Assembly: GCA_003427395.1 (NCBI GenBank)
Contig: BFEA01000036.1
Location: 807,024 to 862,407, forward strand
Direction of reading: 5' to 3'
Source of the DNA: Chara braunii
Lineage: Eukaryota > Streptophyta > Charophyceae > Charales > Characeae
Length of the DNA stretch: 55,384 nt
Shown: piece by piece, positions 8,940 to 18,690 of the stretch
Layout: every line of letters starts with the position of its first letter
Numbering within the stretch: position 1 is the first letter of the stretch
Made by a program: the position numbers and the translations under genes
The notes under the pieces: model-generated
Seen by the model: only the letters and a program-made list of their open reading frames with translations
Told to the model about the DNA's origin: nothing
The model's database searches: none

Positions 8940-9200
8940 TTTTACGGTGCCGTGGAAGCGCTGCCGTTTTTCTTGCGGCGGCAGCAGTGCATTCTAGGTA
9001 GTGACGCAGAAGCGCTGCTGAAATTTTACGGCGACAACACGTGTTTGACGGCGATGGTGCGGAAGCGCTGCCAAATTTTTGCGGCGACAGCGCGGGTTTG
9101 ACGGCGGTGGTGCGGAAGCGCTGCCAATTTTTTGCGGCAACGACACTGGGTTTAGTGTTCGTAGTGAGGAAGCGCTGCCGGTTTTTCACGGCGGAGGTGG
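8940..9200 (+). repeat. GGAAGCGCTGCC array in element E
   Basis: Five spaced occurrences of the core GAAGCGCTGCC (one reads GCTGCT), usually followed by AATTTTT or GTTTTT and then a GCGGCGACA-type spacer, at a period near 60 bases. The same core recurs at ~120-base spacing in every TGTCG-element copy (21262, 27632, 39754, 48260 regions), which links the two element types. Confidence 0.8.
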
Positions 9201-9218
9201 CAGTATTCTTGCACTGAC

Positions 9219-9226
9219 TATATAAA
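9219..9226 (+). promoter_or_regulatory. Second TATA box of element E
   Basis: TATATAAA, flanked by CACTG and CAGTG that could pair across it. It lies just after the GGAAGCGCTGCC array and could start a shorter transcript near 9255. The sequence downstream to 9500 is GC-rich and has no recognisable frame. Confidence 0.45.
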
Positions 9227-11049
9227 GCAGTGACTGGGTATTGGCATAGGAAAGGTACAGCGAAGTGGTGGTGTGCTTGAAAGTGTTGTGAGTGCGACGC
9301 CGTAGTGGCGCAGTGAAATTGGGGGTGTGTGACGGCGACGCTGAGACGCCGTCAGGTTACTGGGACATAATTGTGTGTTGAGAGGGTGTCGCGGCAAGCG
9401 AGTATTCTAGGGAGTGGTGTGGATCGCTTTGCGGGCGACTTGTTGTGACGATTGTCTTCTCTGGAGTGTGGTTTTACACAGTCTTCTTGAGTAGGCCGTC
9501 TCTTCAACTTCACTCAAGGTCAATTTGACTCAGACCCTTCACACCTGTGTAAACCCACACTTGCTTGACCCTGTTCTTTGAATGTTCACTGAAAAGGTAG
9601 AGGAAATGTGTGTTTGTGCGTATGAATGAAAGTCTGACGTGAGTTTGAACTGCATTGTTTTCTTTTGAACTTGTTGTTTGATCTGATGTGCAGGTAGGTA
9701 GAAGGATGCCTGAAAAAAGGGAATCTGACCATGATAATGGCAATGAGAGAACAGTGTTTGTTTTGTGTTGCTCACCTGTATGCATGTTGAAGGGAAAGGC
9801 AGCCAGTAGACGACGAAAAGCAATTTGATCAGACAAGGAAGAAGAAATCAATTGGACATAGATTTTTCCCAAGGTTACCCATTCTTTCCCTAACGACCCT
9901 CTTTGTCTATGCCCATCTATCTGAATTATTTTCTCTTCTGTGATTTCCTTTTTTGTCTAAGTTACCCTTGACGTCAGGCGGCGAGGGATCGGTTGTCGTC
10001 GCGATAGACGTTTTTCCCTTTCCTAGGAGGCATCTGAGGCGGGGGTTCGTTGCCTTAGGAGTCGGCCCTGCTATCGACTTGGAGTGGACCGCTTATGCGG
10101 GGATACTTTGTTGTTGTGGTGGAGCCAGCCCGACTTCTGAGATCCGAGGTTCGCTCGGGCGAGGACGAGGGGTATCCCAGACCACCTCCTAGGGAAAGGA
10201 CATGCGCCTACTCACGGAAGAGCCGTAAGTTCTTAACGTCTCACGTTAAGAGGAGTTGTCGTAGCATAACCCTTAGTGGTCGTTTTAGGGGTCGCTCGTG
10301 CATGAAGCATTGAGCCACAAGAAGCTCGATTCATGGTTACTAGTTGGAACAGAGTGTGGCTAGGCACTCTTGTCGTGGTTGGCCTCGCCACAAGAAGTGA
10401 GGACCAATGTGGTCGATGTAGTAGTTCGAGTCCGAGAACAACCCTTTTTAGTAGGGTCAACGAGGGCCAGGAGGACAAGGTAACCAACAAATTTGAAAAC
10501 GGATCCTCGACCTTAATGGGGCATCCAGTGTTCGGATGTTCAAGTCAGTCGCTGACTTATATAGTGGTAGCCGGATTACTTGCAGATGGCATTCACACCA
10601 AAGTTAGAAAGGTAGTGAAGTCATTATTAAAACATGGCATCCTAGCTCTACTTGAGAGTTGGGATATCACCAATTCTTTGCTAGCAGTCAGTATAGGGTG
10701 GAATGAACAAACTTGGCAACGCATCTCATCGAGTCGAAAAAGTCATAACAGTCCAGCCGTCTGGCAGGCGGAGTGAAGAGATTTTGATCATACGCCATTT
10801 GAGCGTTGCTATGCGTCTAAGTCACCCTTTTGTTGGTGAGTGATGTCCGAAGACGAGTCAACTCACGATGTCTCGTCGTTGGATGAAAGTCGAGTCAACC
10901 TTTATTGATTTGATCTGAACGAGTGGTATACATGATTGTACAGAGCTCAGAAGATAAGTCAATTTACGTTGACCTAAGTCGTCTTCTTTTGAAAGTGTTT
11001 TGTCTGAGTAACTCTTGATTGTCTTTGAAAGAAGGGACTAGGATTGATT

Positions 11050-11490
11050 GAGATTTTCTCACGCTTGGAATATCACGTCCTAGTCGACCGACGTACGTTC
11101 TGATTCCTGGGAGATCAGCGCCCCAGGGACGGACGACGTTCGAGTCCACTTTGGCGTTCAAACCATGCGTACCAATACTACAACGAACGAGCAAACGCCC
11201 TCAGTCGGCCTACCTCTGCAATTGCATTATAAAAACCTTCGCATGTGGGTCGGTAGCTCGGCGGGGATACGCCCCTAAGGGTGGTGAAGGTAAGTTGTGC
11301 CCCGCGAGAACCTATCATGTCGTAGGGGACCGCGAGATGTACAACTGGCGCACTCGGCCGGAGCGGCGAAGGGTCGAGGCGGGTTACCGTATCGTCCCCG
11401 AGTTGTCTCTAAAAAGTTGAAAGCCTAAGTTTCTCCTGCGTGACGCGGTCGGGAGGGCCCTCGCTCGCGCGGGGGCCGATGTGCTCGACA
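11050..11490 (+). repeat. Conserved 3'-terminal block (copy in element E)
   Basis: This block carries the series of short conserved strings seen at the end of all six copies in the window: GTCCTAGTCGACCGACG, ACGAACGAGCAAACGCCC, CTCGGCGGGGATACGCCC, a GGTAAGT string at 11289, CTGGCGCACTCGGCCGG and the terminal GTGCTCGACA. Equivalent blocks lie at 29515-29953, 30600-31028, 41520-41963, 49985-50425 and 53745-54120. It is the best conserved part of these elements. Confidence 0.8.
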
Positions 11491-12562
11491 ACGGTCCTCC
11501 ACAAGTTGTCCCGAAACGGATCCCATAGGAGACGACCCGTGACTTTGTTCTGCTTGCCAAGGTGGTTGGGGCAGTTCGAGTCCGTGCAGAGGTGTCCATA
11601 CGCCTTACAGCGAAAACACCACAACCTAAGTTTGTGGGCCGTGTGTATCCGATAGTCCTTCCCCCCCACTCTGTATAAGATTATGTCGTCCATTGTAAAC
11701 GGCTGACAGGGTGGAAAGCTAAGTACTAGCATCAGATAGTCATCACGTTTGGCAACGTAGGGTGGAAGAGGGTCAATGAAGTCCACTATATCGAATTGCT
11801 CTCCCAGATCGTGAACGAAAGCCGCCTGAACTTCTATGGGAATATGTCTAAATTCGACCCAATAATGTGTCTCCCTCATTTGGGCCCTCTTTTCTTCTGG
11901 GCCTTGTTTCAAGGGGACCCATGGATAAATGCGAGCCTCCGATCTATTACACTGGAGTTTTCGTCAGTTGTCAATGGTTTGTTTGTCTGTCACGTGTGAA
12001 CAGAGAATCGCGATAAAAAAGTCATCCTGCACAACCTCCTGACATCCTTTGAGGGATGCTAGTCGCTTATTAGTCCGGTTAATTTTATCATTGGTGGATT
12101 TGTAAGCGCCGTCATCGTGAAACACCCAATTGTTGGCATGCTTCTGGTAGATGGTGTCCCTTTCAGTCGTCTTCTGCGATGGATATGATCTGATCATCAA
12201 CTTCTTCCCTCCACTTTCCATTACTTTTTGTTCTGAGGGTGTCAGAAATTGAGACAGGAAGAATGCCCTCACTGTAGAGAGGCTGGAGAGGGGGAGCTGG
12301 AGGGAGTTGGCATGAGGGTCCTTTCTGGGGACCTGGAGTGTTTTTTCTTGATAGGGACCTTTGAGTTTTGCGGCCCACGATGTTTGCCCTCCTGGTCCTT
12401 CTGTGGTTGGGGGCCCCCCGAACTCTTCCCTTGACCCTTAACTAGATTATTCGTTCCTTTGTGTCCGATTGAAAGACCAATTGAAAGGCCCCCCTGTGTC
12501 TCCTCCTTGCTTTCCTTGATATTTCCATTTTGAAGTGGGGGGAAATCCTCTTCCATACGCAT
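11491..12562 (-). pseudogene. LINE-A ORF1 N-terminal part: DUF4283-like domain and zinc knuckle
   Basis: On the minus strand an ATG at 12562 opens MRMEEDFPP and a Lys/Gly/Ser-rich N-terminus. After a frameshift near 12270 comes a DUF4283-like region (NNWVFHDDGAYKS, FFIAILC), then HYWVEFRHIPIEVQAAF and finally CFRCKAYGHLC...C (a CCHC-type knuckle) near 11590. Such proteins bind LINE RNA and form the RNP. The open frame appears to run on to 11409, but its last ~28 residues (from VVEHIGP) are encoded by the terminal block of element E; LINE sequence stops at about 11491. At least two frameshifts make it non-functional. Confidence 0.8.
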
Positions 12563-13339
12563 AGATTAAGCTTCCTTTTCCTTCCCTACTCCCTGCCTCT
12601 CTTGTCGAGGTTTTTTGCCTGTGCGGTGCCTCGTTGGGGGGGTAGCCAAAAACTTTAGTGTTGCCTGCCTCATGGCTCTTCTGAAGAGGAGCATGGAGTC
12701 TTCCCTTTTGTGGCTCTTCTGGTTGTGTGCGAGCCTGGTTGTCTCTGAAGGCTCCCCCCTATGTAGTTACACGTTGCGAATACCTCTAACAATCAGTTGT
12801 GGACACCAATCTTTACCAGAGTCTTCTTTGCTTCTTGTGCTTGTTTTGGCTTGTTGCTGATCTTTTCTCTGTGTTGTGCTGTCCTCCAGGCTTATTCCAG
12901 CAATCCTTTAATTCCTTTAATTTCTTTACGATTTAAATTTGTCCTGAATTTATTTGAATGGTTTTGTGATTTTATTGTTTATGAGTTGATTAACCTTTGT
13001 TGTTGTTTTTCCTTCCTTCTGCACAGATGGCCAGGAGGCGGCAGAGAGTGTCGGGGGCCCAGACCAGGGGGATGGAGGAGGGGGGGAGAAAAAAACTTCA
13101 CCATACTCGCTTTCACTCCACTCGGTTGGCCTCGACCCGTTCCGCCACGTGTTCCTCTTGTATCTGGCTTTCTTGCTTCTCCAGCAAGGCTCATCCTCCC
13201 TTCGTCTAATGACCTTTTTCCTTCTTTCATACCTCACTCCCAACGATCCGAGTTACCATCCATCCCCACCTTCCTCCCTTGCTTCTCTCCCTGCCTGTTG
13301 CCTACCTCCCTAACCGTCCTCCTGCTCTTCTTTAAGTAG
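12563..13339 (-). other. Probable LINE-A 5' leader, no gene seen
   Basis: This lies upstream of the LINE-A ORF1 start and is pyrimidine-rich on the plus strand. The open plus-strand frame at 12797-13339 is low-complexity with no domain I recognise. I see no promoter motif that I would defend. Confidence 0.35.
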
Positions 13340-13990
13340 GACCCCTCGACCCTCAATCCAATGCAGCAATCCCAGACGCACCACTGCGCCCGACACCCCC
13401 CTCTCTCCCTTTGTTCTTCCCTCCTTTTTCTGCTTATTTTCCCTCTGACCTCCCTCTTTCCACCCTCTTTCCACTCGTTCACTTCCTTGTGTTTCTTCGT
13501 TGTCTCTTCCCCACCTCCTTTTTTCCTCACGACTAGCCGTTGCTCGCTTCTTGTGTTTCTTTATTCCCTATGACTCCCCTCGACCCTCGATCCGATGCAC
13601 CAATCCCAGATGCACCACTACGCCCGACAACCCCCTCTCTCTCTCTGTTCATCCCTCCTTTTCCTGCTTATTCTCCCTTTGACCTCTACCGTTCCACTCT
13701 CTTTCCACCCGTTCGCTTCCTTGTGGTTCTCCGTTGACGTTGCTCGCTTTCTTGTGTTTCTTTGCTCTCTAAAACGCACCACTGCGATCGACAACCCCCT
13801 CTCTCCCTGTGTTCTTCCCTCCTTTTTCTGCTTATTCTGCTTGTTCTCCCTCTGACCTCTCCCTTTCAACTATTTTTCCCCTCATTCACTTTCTTTTGTT
13901 TCTTCGTTGTCTCGTCCCCATCTCATTTTTTCCTCACGACTAGCCATTGTTCGCTTTCTTGTGATTCGTCGCTCTCTATGACTCCCTCGC
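13340..13990 (+). repeat. CT-rich tandem repeat, about 170-230 bp, three copies
   Basis: Three units each contain a GCACCACTGCG..CGACA.CCCCCTCTCTCCCT core (near 13380, 13612 and 13776), followed by TTCCCTCCTTTTTCTGCTTATT and a CTTCCTTGTG segment. The period shrinks from ~230 to ~170 because of deletions. Open frames here are repeat artefacts rich in Ser, Pro, Leu and Phe. Confidence 0.85.
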
Positions 13991-14130
13991 CACAGCTGCA
14001 CTCTTTACCTCGGCAGGGCACGCATCAATCCTTCACTTTCCGGGGCCCACAGCCATCCCACTCCTTCCCTACTCCCCCCCGCCCCCCACCTTTCCTCCCT
14101 TCTCTACCTTCACCCTGCTACACTCACCTC

Positions 14131-15602
14131 GAACTTCGTGTATCGAAAGACAAGGGTTGTCCACCAGGCGTTTGTTCGGCAGATGCTGTTCACAGGACGC
14201 GCAGCATACTTTCTCCTTGATGACATGTGGCGGACTCCTCGTCATAGCAGCGCCCTGTGCCTCACCAGGGCACACGTCGAATCTCCCTTTTCCGGGGCCC
14301 ACGTCGATCGTCGGGGATGTCACTACCCTCTGACACCCTCGCACTTTGCGGCTATTCAGAGGACGCTGTTTGCAGTCGATCCTTCTCCTGCATGTCACGT
14401 GGCAGTCCCTCGTCACAATTGCGCCCGGTGCTCCGGCACGCATCAAACCCTCTCCTTCCAGGATATGCGTCGATCCATCTCCATGATGCCACGTGGCGGT
14501 CCACGTGGCTCTTATTGGGGATGTTAACACATCAATAATCCTTCGCCACTGTTGCGCTCGTGCTCCGCAAGCCTGCTGCGGCACCACCAACACCACACTT
14601 GGCACACTAGCATTGTCCCTGTTCCGGTAATGGGGACCGAACTCCGTGTATCGGAAGACAAAGGGTGTCCACCAACCGGTTGTTCGAAAGATGTTGTTCG
14701 CAGGACGCGCAACGCACGTTCTCCTTGATGACACATGGCGGACTCCCTCGTCATAGCGGCGTCGTGTGCCTCACCAGGGCACATGTCCGAGTCGAACCTC
14801 CCCCTTCCGGGGCCCACGTCGATCGTCGGGGATGTCACTACCCTCTGACACCCTTGCACTTGGAGGCTATTCAGAGGACGCTATTTTCAGTCGATCCTTC
14901 TCCTGCATGACACGTGGCACTCCCTCGTCACAACTGCGCCCTGTGCTCCGGCATGCATCAAACCCTCTCCTTCCAAGATATGCGTCAATCCTTCTCCTTG
15001 ATGCCACGTGGCAGTCCACGTGGCTCTTACTGGGGATGTTAACACGTCAATAATCCATCGCCACTGTTGCGCTCGTGCTCCGCAAGCCTGTTGCGGCACC
15101 ATCAGCGCCATACTAGCATAGTGCCTATTCCGGTAATGGGGACCGATACAGTGTATCGGAGGACAAGGGGTGTCCACCAGGCAGCTGTTCGCAGGACGCG
15201 CAGCGCACTTTCTCCTTGATGACACGCGGCGGACTCCCTCGTCACAGCGGCGCCCTGTGCCTCACCAGGGCACACGTCGAACCTCCCCCTTCCGGGGCCC
15301 ACATCGATCATCGGGGATGCAACTACCCTCTGACACCCTTGCACTTGGCGGTTATTCAGAGGATGTCGTTTGCAGTCGATCCTTCTCCTGCATGACACGT
15401 GGCACTCCCTCATCACAACTGCGCCCTATGCTCCGACATGCATCAAACCCTCTCCTTCTAGGATATGCGTCGATCCTTCTCTTTGATGCCACATGGCGGT
15501 CCACGTGGCTCTTATTGGGGATGTTAACACGTCAATAATCCTTCGTCACTATTGCGCTCGTGCTCCGCAAGCCTTTTGCGGCACCACCAGCGCCACACTA
15601 GC
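14131..15602 (-). repeat. ~508-bp tandem monomers with G-boxes, three copies
   Basis: Three near-identical monomers start near 14131, 14640 and 15146. Each has GTGTATCGGAAGACAAGG, a CCTCACCAGGGCACACGTCG block, TCGTCGGGGATG, CTATTCAGAGGACG, GCCACGTGGC with a second CCACGTGG nearby, and GGGGATGTTAACAC. The repeated CACGTG cores are binding-site-like (G-box). On the minus strand the monomers lie upstream of LINE-A ORF1, in the position of the promoter monomers of some animal LINE-1s. They stop where LINE-B begins at about 15603. The open frames within them are shadows. Confidence 0.85.
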
Positions 15603-15639
15603 CACTAGGAGTATTGACCAGGAGGTCATGAAATCTATT

Positions 15640-16340
15640 TCCCCTTTTCTCTCAAGATGAAAGATTTTTTCCCCTCAGAGTGGGGAATGGTTCGAGGATG
15701 GTAACAGGTCTATGGCAGCCACCTTGAGTTTTGCTACAAGGCCTACAATGCAAAAAATGAAGAAGAAGAGATCCTGGAAAAAATTAAGTGGACGTAGAAC
15801 AAAACAAACCCAGTCCTTGATCTGTATTGGTACGAACAATGAAACCACTGGAACGACAGGTTGGAGAACCTGCACATTGAGAGAGAGAAGATTTGGGCAG
15901 AAAAAGCAAAAATCAAGTGGATGGAAGTAGGGGAAAGGATGACAAAATAAAACTTCAGAGTTCAAACGTTTTGACGGCAAGGAAGGGCTCTACGACAATT
16001 TTGGAAATGGACCATCCCTTTGATTCGTTTGCGCCAAGAGCCAAAACCACGGAGAAGATCCTGGAGTATGTCAGACTCTACTACAAGGACATTCTAACAT
16101 CCCGCCGATCTCCAGATGTAGAGGAGATGGAAATGGAGGCCTACCACACATTGTGGGAAACCTTTGACATGAAGCTCCCAGTGGAGGCAAGACTCGACCT
16201 GGACAGGCCAATCTCCATTAGGGAATGAATAGAGGCTATTAAGGCCATGCCAAGTGGTAAGTGCCTAGGGAGTGATGGCCTTCCACCAGAATTTTTACAG
16301 ACTATTTTGGGAAAAATTAGGCCCGACGTTGGTCTCAATA
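15640..16340 (+). pseudogene. LINE-B pre-RT linker
   Basis: The frames are broken but readable: EREKIWAEKAKIKWMEVGER near 15885-15940 is the 'W...G..NT' linker of LINE ORF2, and 15893-16228 continues to LYYKDILTSRRSP. A final segment AIKAMPSGKCLGSDGLPPEF at about 16230-16290 is the conserved 'K..GpDGlp.eF' entry to the RT domain. Stops separate these pieces. Confidence 0.65.
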
Positions 16341-16379
16341 TACAATGACTTGCTCAATGAAACAAAAATGAACTAGTCC

Positions 16380-17048
16380 ATGAGCTTGGGAGTCATCTCC
16401 CTGCTATACAAGAAGGGAGATAAAAAGAATGTGAGAAATTGGAGACCAATCTCCCTTTTAAACACTAATTATAAGCTTATAGCCAAAGCATTGGCAATCA
16501 GGCTCAAGAGGCATCTGCCAGGTCTTATTGGAGTGGAACAGACGAGATTTGTCCAGGGAAGAAACATATTGGACAACATCTTGTTCACCATTGAAACACT
16601 GAAAACTATAAAGGTGGAATACCCGAACATAGTGGCCCTCCTCATCGATCTAGAGAAGGCCTATGACCGGGTAAACTAAAATTTTGTGTTAGATACTCTG
16701 ACAAAAGCAGGATTTGGCGTTAACTCCCGTCAATGGTTCAAGGCTACATACAGTAAGGGGGTAGGCAAGGTAATGGTTAACGGTTTCGTATCAAAACCCT
16801 TCGCCCCGACTAGGTCCCTGAGCCAAGGGTGCCCATTGGCCCCCTTGCTCTTTGTCATCCAAATGGAAGTAGTACTCTCAGCCATTCAAGTTAGGAAAAA
16901 CACTTCGATCAAGGGACTCCTGTTAGGAGAAGGTAGGTCGTGCAAGGCTTTGGCGATGGCCGACGATCTTTTCGCCATGTCCACTAACTCTGAGCAATCT
17001 TTGGGTGCCCTGAAAAAATGTTTGGATCTTTATTCTCAATTTTTTTAG
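16380..17048 (+). pseudogene. LINE-B reverse transcriptase domain
   Basis: 16380-16679 gives LLYKKGDKKNVRNWRPISLL, then FVQGRNILDNIL and LLIDLEKAYDRVN. The first catalytic Asp is in LIDLEKAYD. A TAA interrupts just after VN. 16686-17048 resumes with SQGCPLAPLLF and MADDLF, the latter holding the paired catalytic Asp residues. Fingers and palm are therefore nearly complete apart from stops. It would have catalysed target-primed reverse transcription. Confidence 0.9.
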
Positions 17049-17214
17049 GCTTTGGTCAACTGCTCCAAATCAGTTGTGGTGATGAAACAGGAAACCTGTC
17101 TGGAGGTCAATTGGGGTTTGAAGTACTTACCATGAATTTGAGAGGTTCGTAGGTGTGCAGGTGGGCTTGGAGAACGTCAGGTGACGAGCCAGCGAGATTC
17201 TTGAAGGAAGAGCC

Positions 17215-17859
17215 TTGGGCAAGCTGGAAAAAGTATCAAAAGTACCAGGAGTTTTCATACTCGGGAGGACCCTGTACCTGAACACAACAATCTTCTCAAG
17301 TCTATGGTTTGCAGGTGCCATCAGGCCCTTGGAGAAAGATGCATATAACAGAGTAAGACGTGCGGCCGCTAGATACCTATGGAAAAACTCAATCAATGAG
17401 GAGACCGGTTACTTACCGAGGGTGGCTTGGAGGAAGGTCACGGAAGCCACGGACGATCAAGGGCTTGGTATCCTCGATCCAGAGATGCAGACCAATGCCC
17501 TTCTTGCTCTTGGTCTGTCAAGTTGTTGTTGGACAAATCCATGGAAGGCACTGACCATATCAGCTTTGGTGAAAAACTAGGGACTGCAACGAGGATGTTG
17601 GAGTATGCCTCCTCGCCATATCATTTTGGGAGTGTGGGATGACATATTAAAAGCATGGCTGACAGTGTTGCCTGTACAATGCCAAGCACCAAGGACGGTT
17701 GACGAAATTCTCATGCAGCACATTTTCGAAAACAAGTGGTTATGCAGCGAGGAGGGGTTACCGTGGTCAGCAGGTGAGGGGGCTGGAGACGTTAGTCTCA
17801 AATGGGTACAGAGAGATGTTTCACGTATCAGGGATTTGTGGAACTCTGACCTGAAATAG
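17215..17859 (+). pseudogene. LINE-B post-RT region
   Basis: 17215-17580 encodes LEKDAYNRVRRAAARYLW, then RVAWRKVTEATDDQGLGI, the thumb-side 'W..v..pk..GGLGi' motif of plant LINEs. 17605-17859, in another frame, has LMQHIFENKWL and KWVQRDVSRIRDLW, matching the 'PLfgN...W...gi..i.DL' segment also seen in LINE-A at 1217-1543. The frame changes show decay. Confidence 0.75.
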
Positions 17860-17955
17860 TGGAGGTCTCCACTGGAATTAAGATTTAAACTGCACAACCT
17901 TCTCTTTGTTACAGAAAGAGTTAATGCAGTGATAGACAACATTCCAGCTGAGTAG

Positions 17956-18690
17956 GTGAAGAAACTCCAAAGTCCGGAGAGATCTTTGAAAGGTCATTGG
18001 GTAGTGGCTAATGGAGAAGATGGAGAGTCCTCTCCTTTGAAAATCCGGGAAGTTAAAGACAATAATGAAGCTCTAGTGGTTAGAGGCCTTGTCTCGATGT
18101 CCCATTCCGGTTCCCTCTCTGTACTACAGGGTTCGGATCATGATTGCATTAAATTAGATTAGAAGGTCGTTCAGTTACTGGTCCTACAAACCTTGGAGGA
18201 AAAGGACAATGTGAAAATACATCTCCCTCTAGGGTTGGTAGAGGCTAGTCATCTGCTTGCGCTACCGTGCCACTTGGGTTGGGGTTCCTCGTACTCTAAC
18301 CAACCGATTACCCTCATTGATTATAGACTCAAGGTGGGATACTCCAGACAGGCAAAGCCATCCATGGTAGCCTTCAAAGTGAAGAGTAGTTGGAATGCGT
18401 CTTACCAGATAGGGCCTGCGGGAAAGCAATTGGTTGCAACCAAAGACCTCAAAAACCTTTGGAAATCACTCAAGAAGATCCCGTCAGTGAAATTCTCAAG
18501 TCTGGCCTGACTGCAATCGCACAGGGCCGTGTCAACGGCCAAGTGGTTGCGTCAGAGGAATATGCAAGTCCCATAGCGCTGCTGCAGGTGCAGGAAAGGC
18601 ATAGAGAGCATGAAGCATTTGTGGTGGGAATGTAGTGTGTGTCTGGATGTGGTGGTGCAATCATTGGGAAAAGTGTGGACTGGACGGAAT
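17956..18690 (+). pseudogene. LINE-B C-terminal region with zinc-binding motif
   Basis: Short open segments (17956-18162, 18193-18510) lead to a frame at about 18575-18690 that reads CCRCRKGIESMKHLWWEC and continues to a stop in NTLR. The C..C...ES..HL.W.C pattern is the zinc-binding domain at the end of plant LINE ORF2 proteins (zf-RVT type). It is not in frame with the preceding segment. Confidence 0.7.

Larger units (their letters stand above)
6541..11490 (+). mobile_element. Element E: non-coding TATA- and hairpin-rich element inserted in LINE-A
   Basis: About 5 kb of non-coding DNA separates the two halves of LINE-A ORF1. Its right end is sharp: it ends in GTGCTCGACA at 11481-11490, the same terminus as the TGTCG-element copies ending at 29953, 31028, 41963 and 50425. 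The preceding ~440 bases match their terminal block. It also shares the GGAAGCGCTGCC array (8940-9200). It lacks the TGTCGG start and the TAAGTT hairpin array, so I treat it as a related but distinct element. The left boundary near 6540 is placed where LINE coding similarity stops and is uncertain. Its long open frames (for example 8565-9101) are repeat-driven. 9230-10960 holds nothing I recognise. Confidence 0.7.
15603..18690 (+). mobile_element. LINE-B, 5'-truncated plus-strand LINE
   Basis: This starts inside the ORF2 pre-RT linker and has no endonuclease or ORF1. RT, post-RT and terminal zinc-binding segments follow in order, in several frames. No A-tail is visible at the 3' end; LINE similarity stops near 18690 and TGTCG-element sequence follows. 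LINE-A and LINE-B share motifs such as YKKGDK, but their sequences differ clearly. Confidence 0.85.

Noticed and set aside
8303-9189. Long open frames on both strands in element E (up to 198 codons)
   Set aside because: They arise from the ~60-bp tandem arrays; the same repeat stays open in several frames on both strands, a sign of composition and not coding.
14069-15538. Open frames of 95-221 codons in the 508-bp monomers
   Set aside because: They repeat with the monomer, occur on both strands and match no family I recognise.
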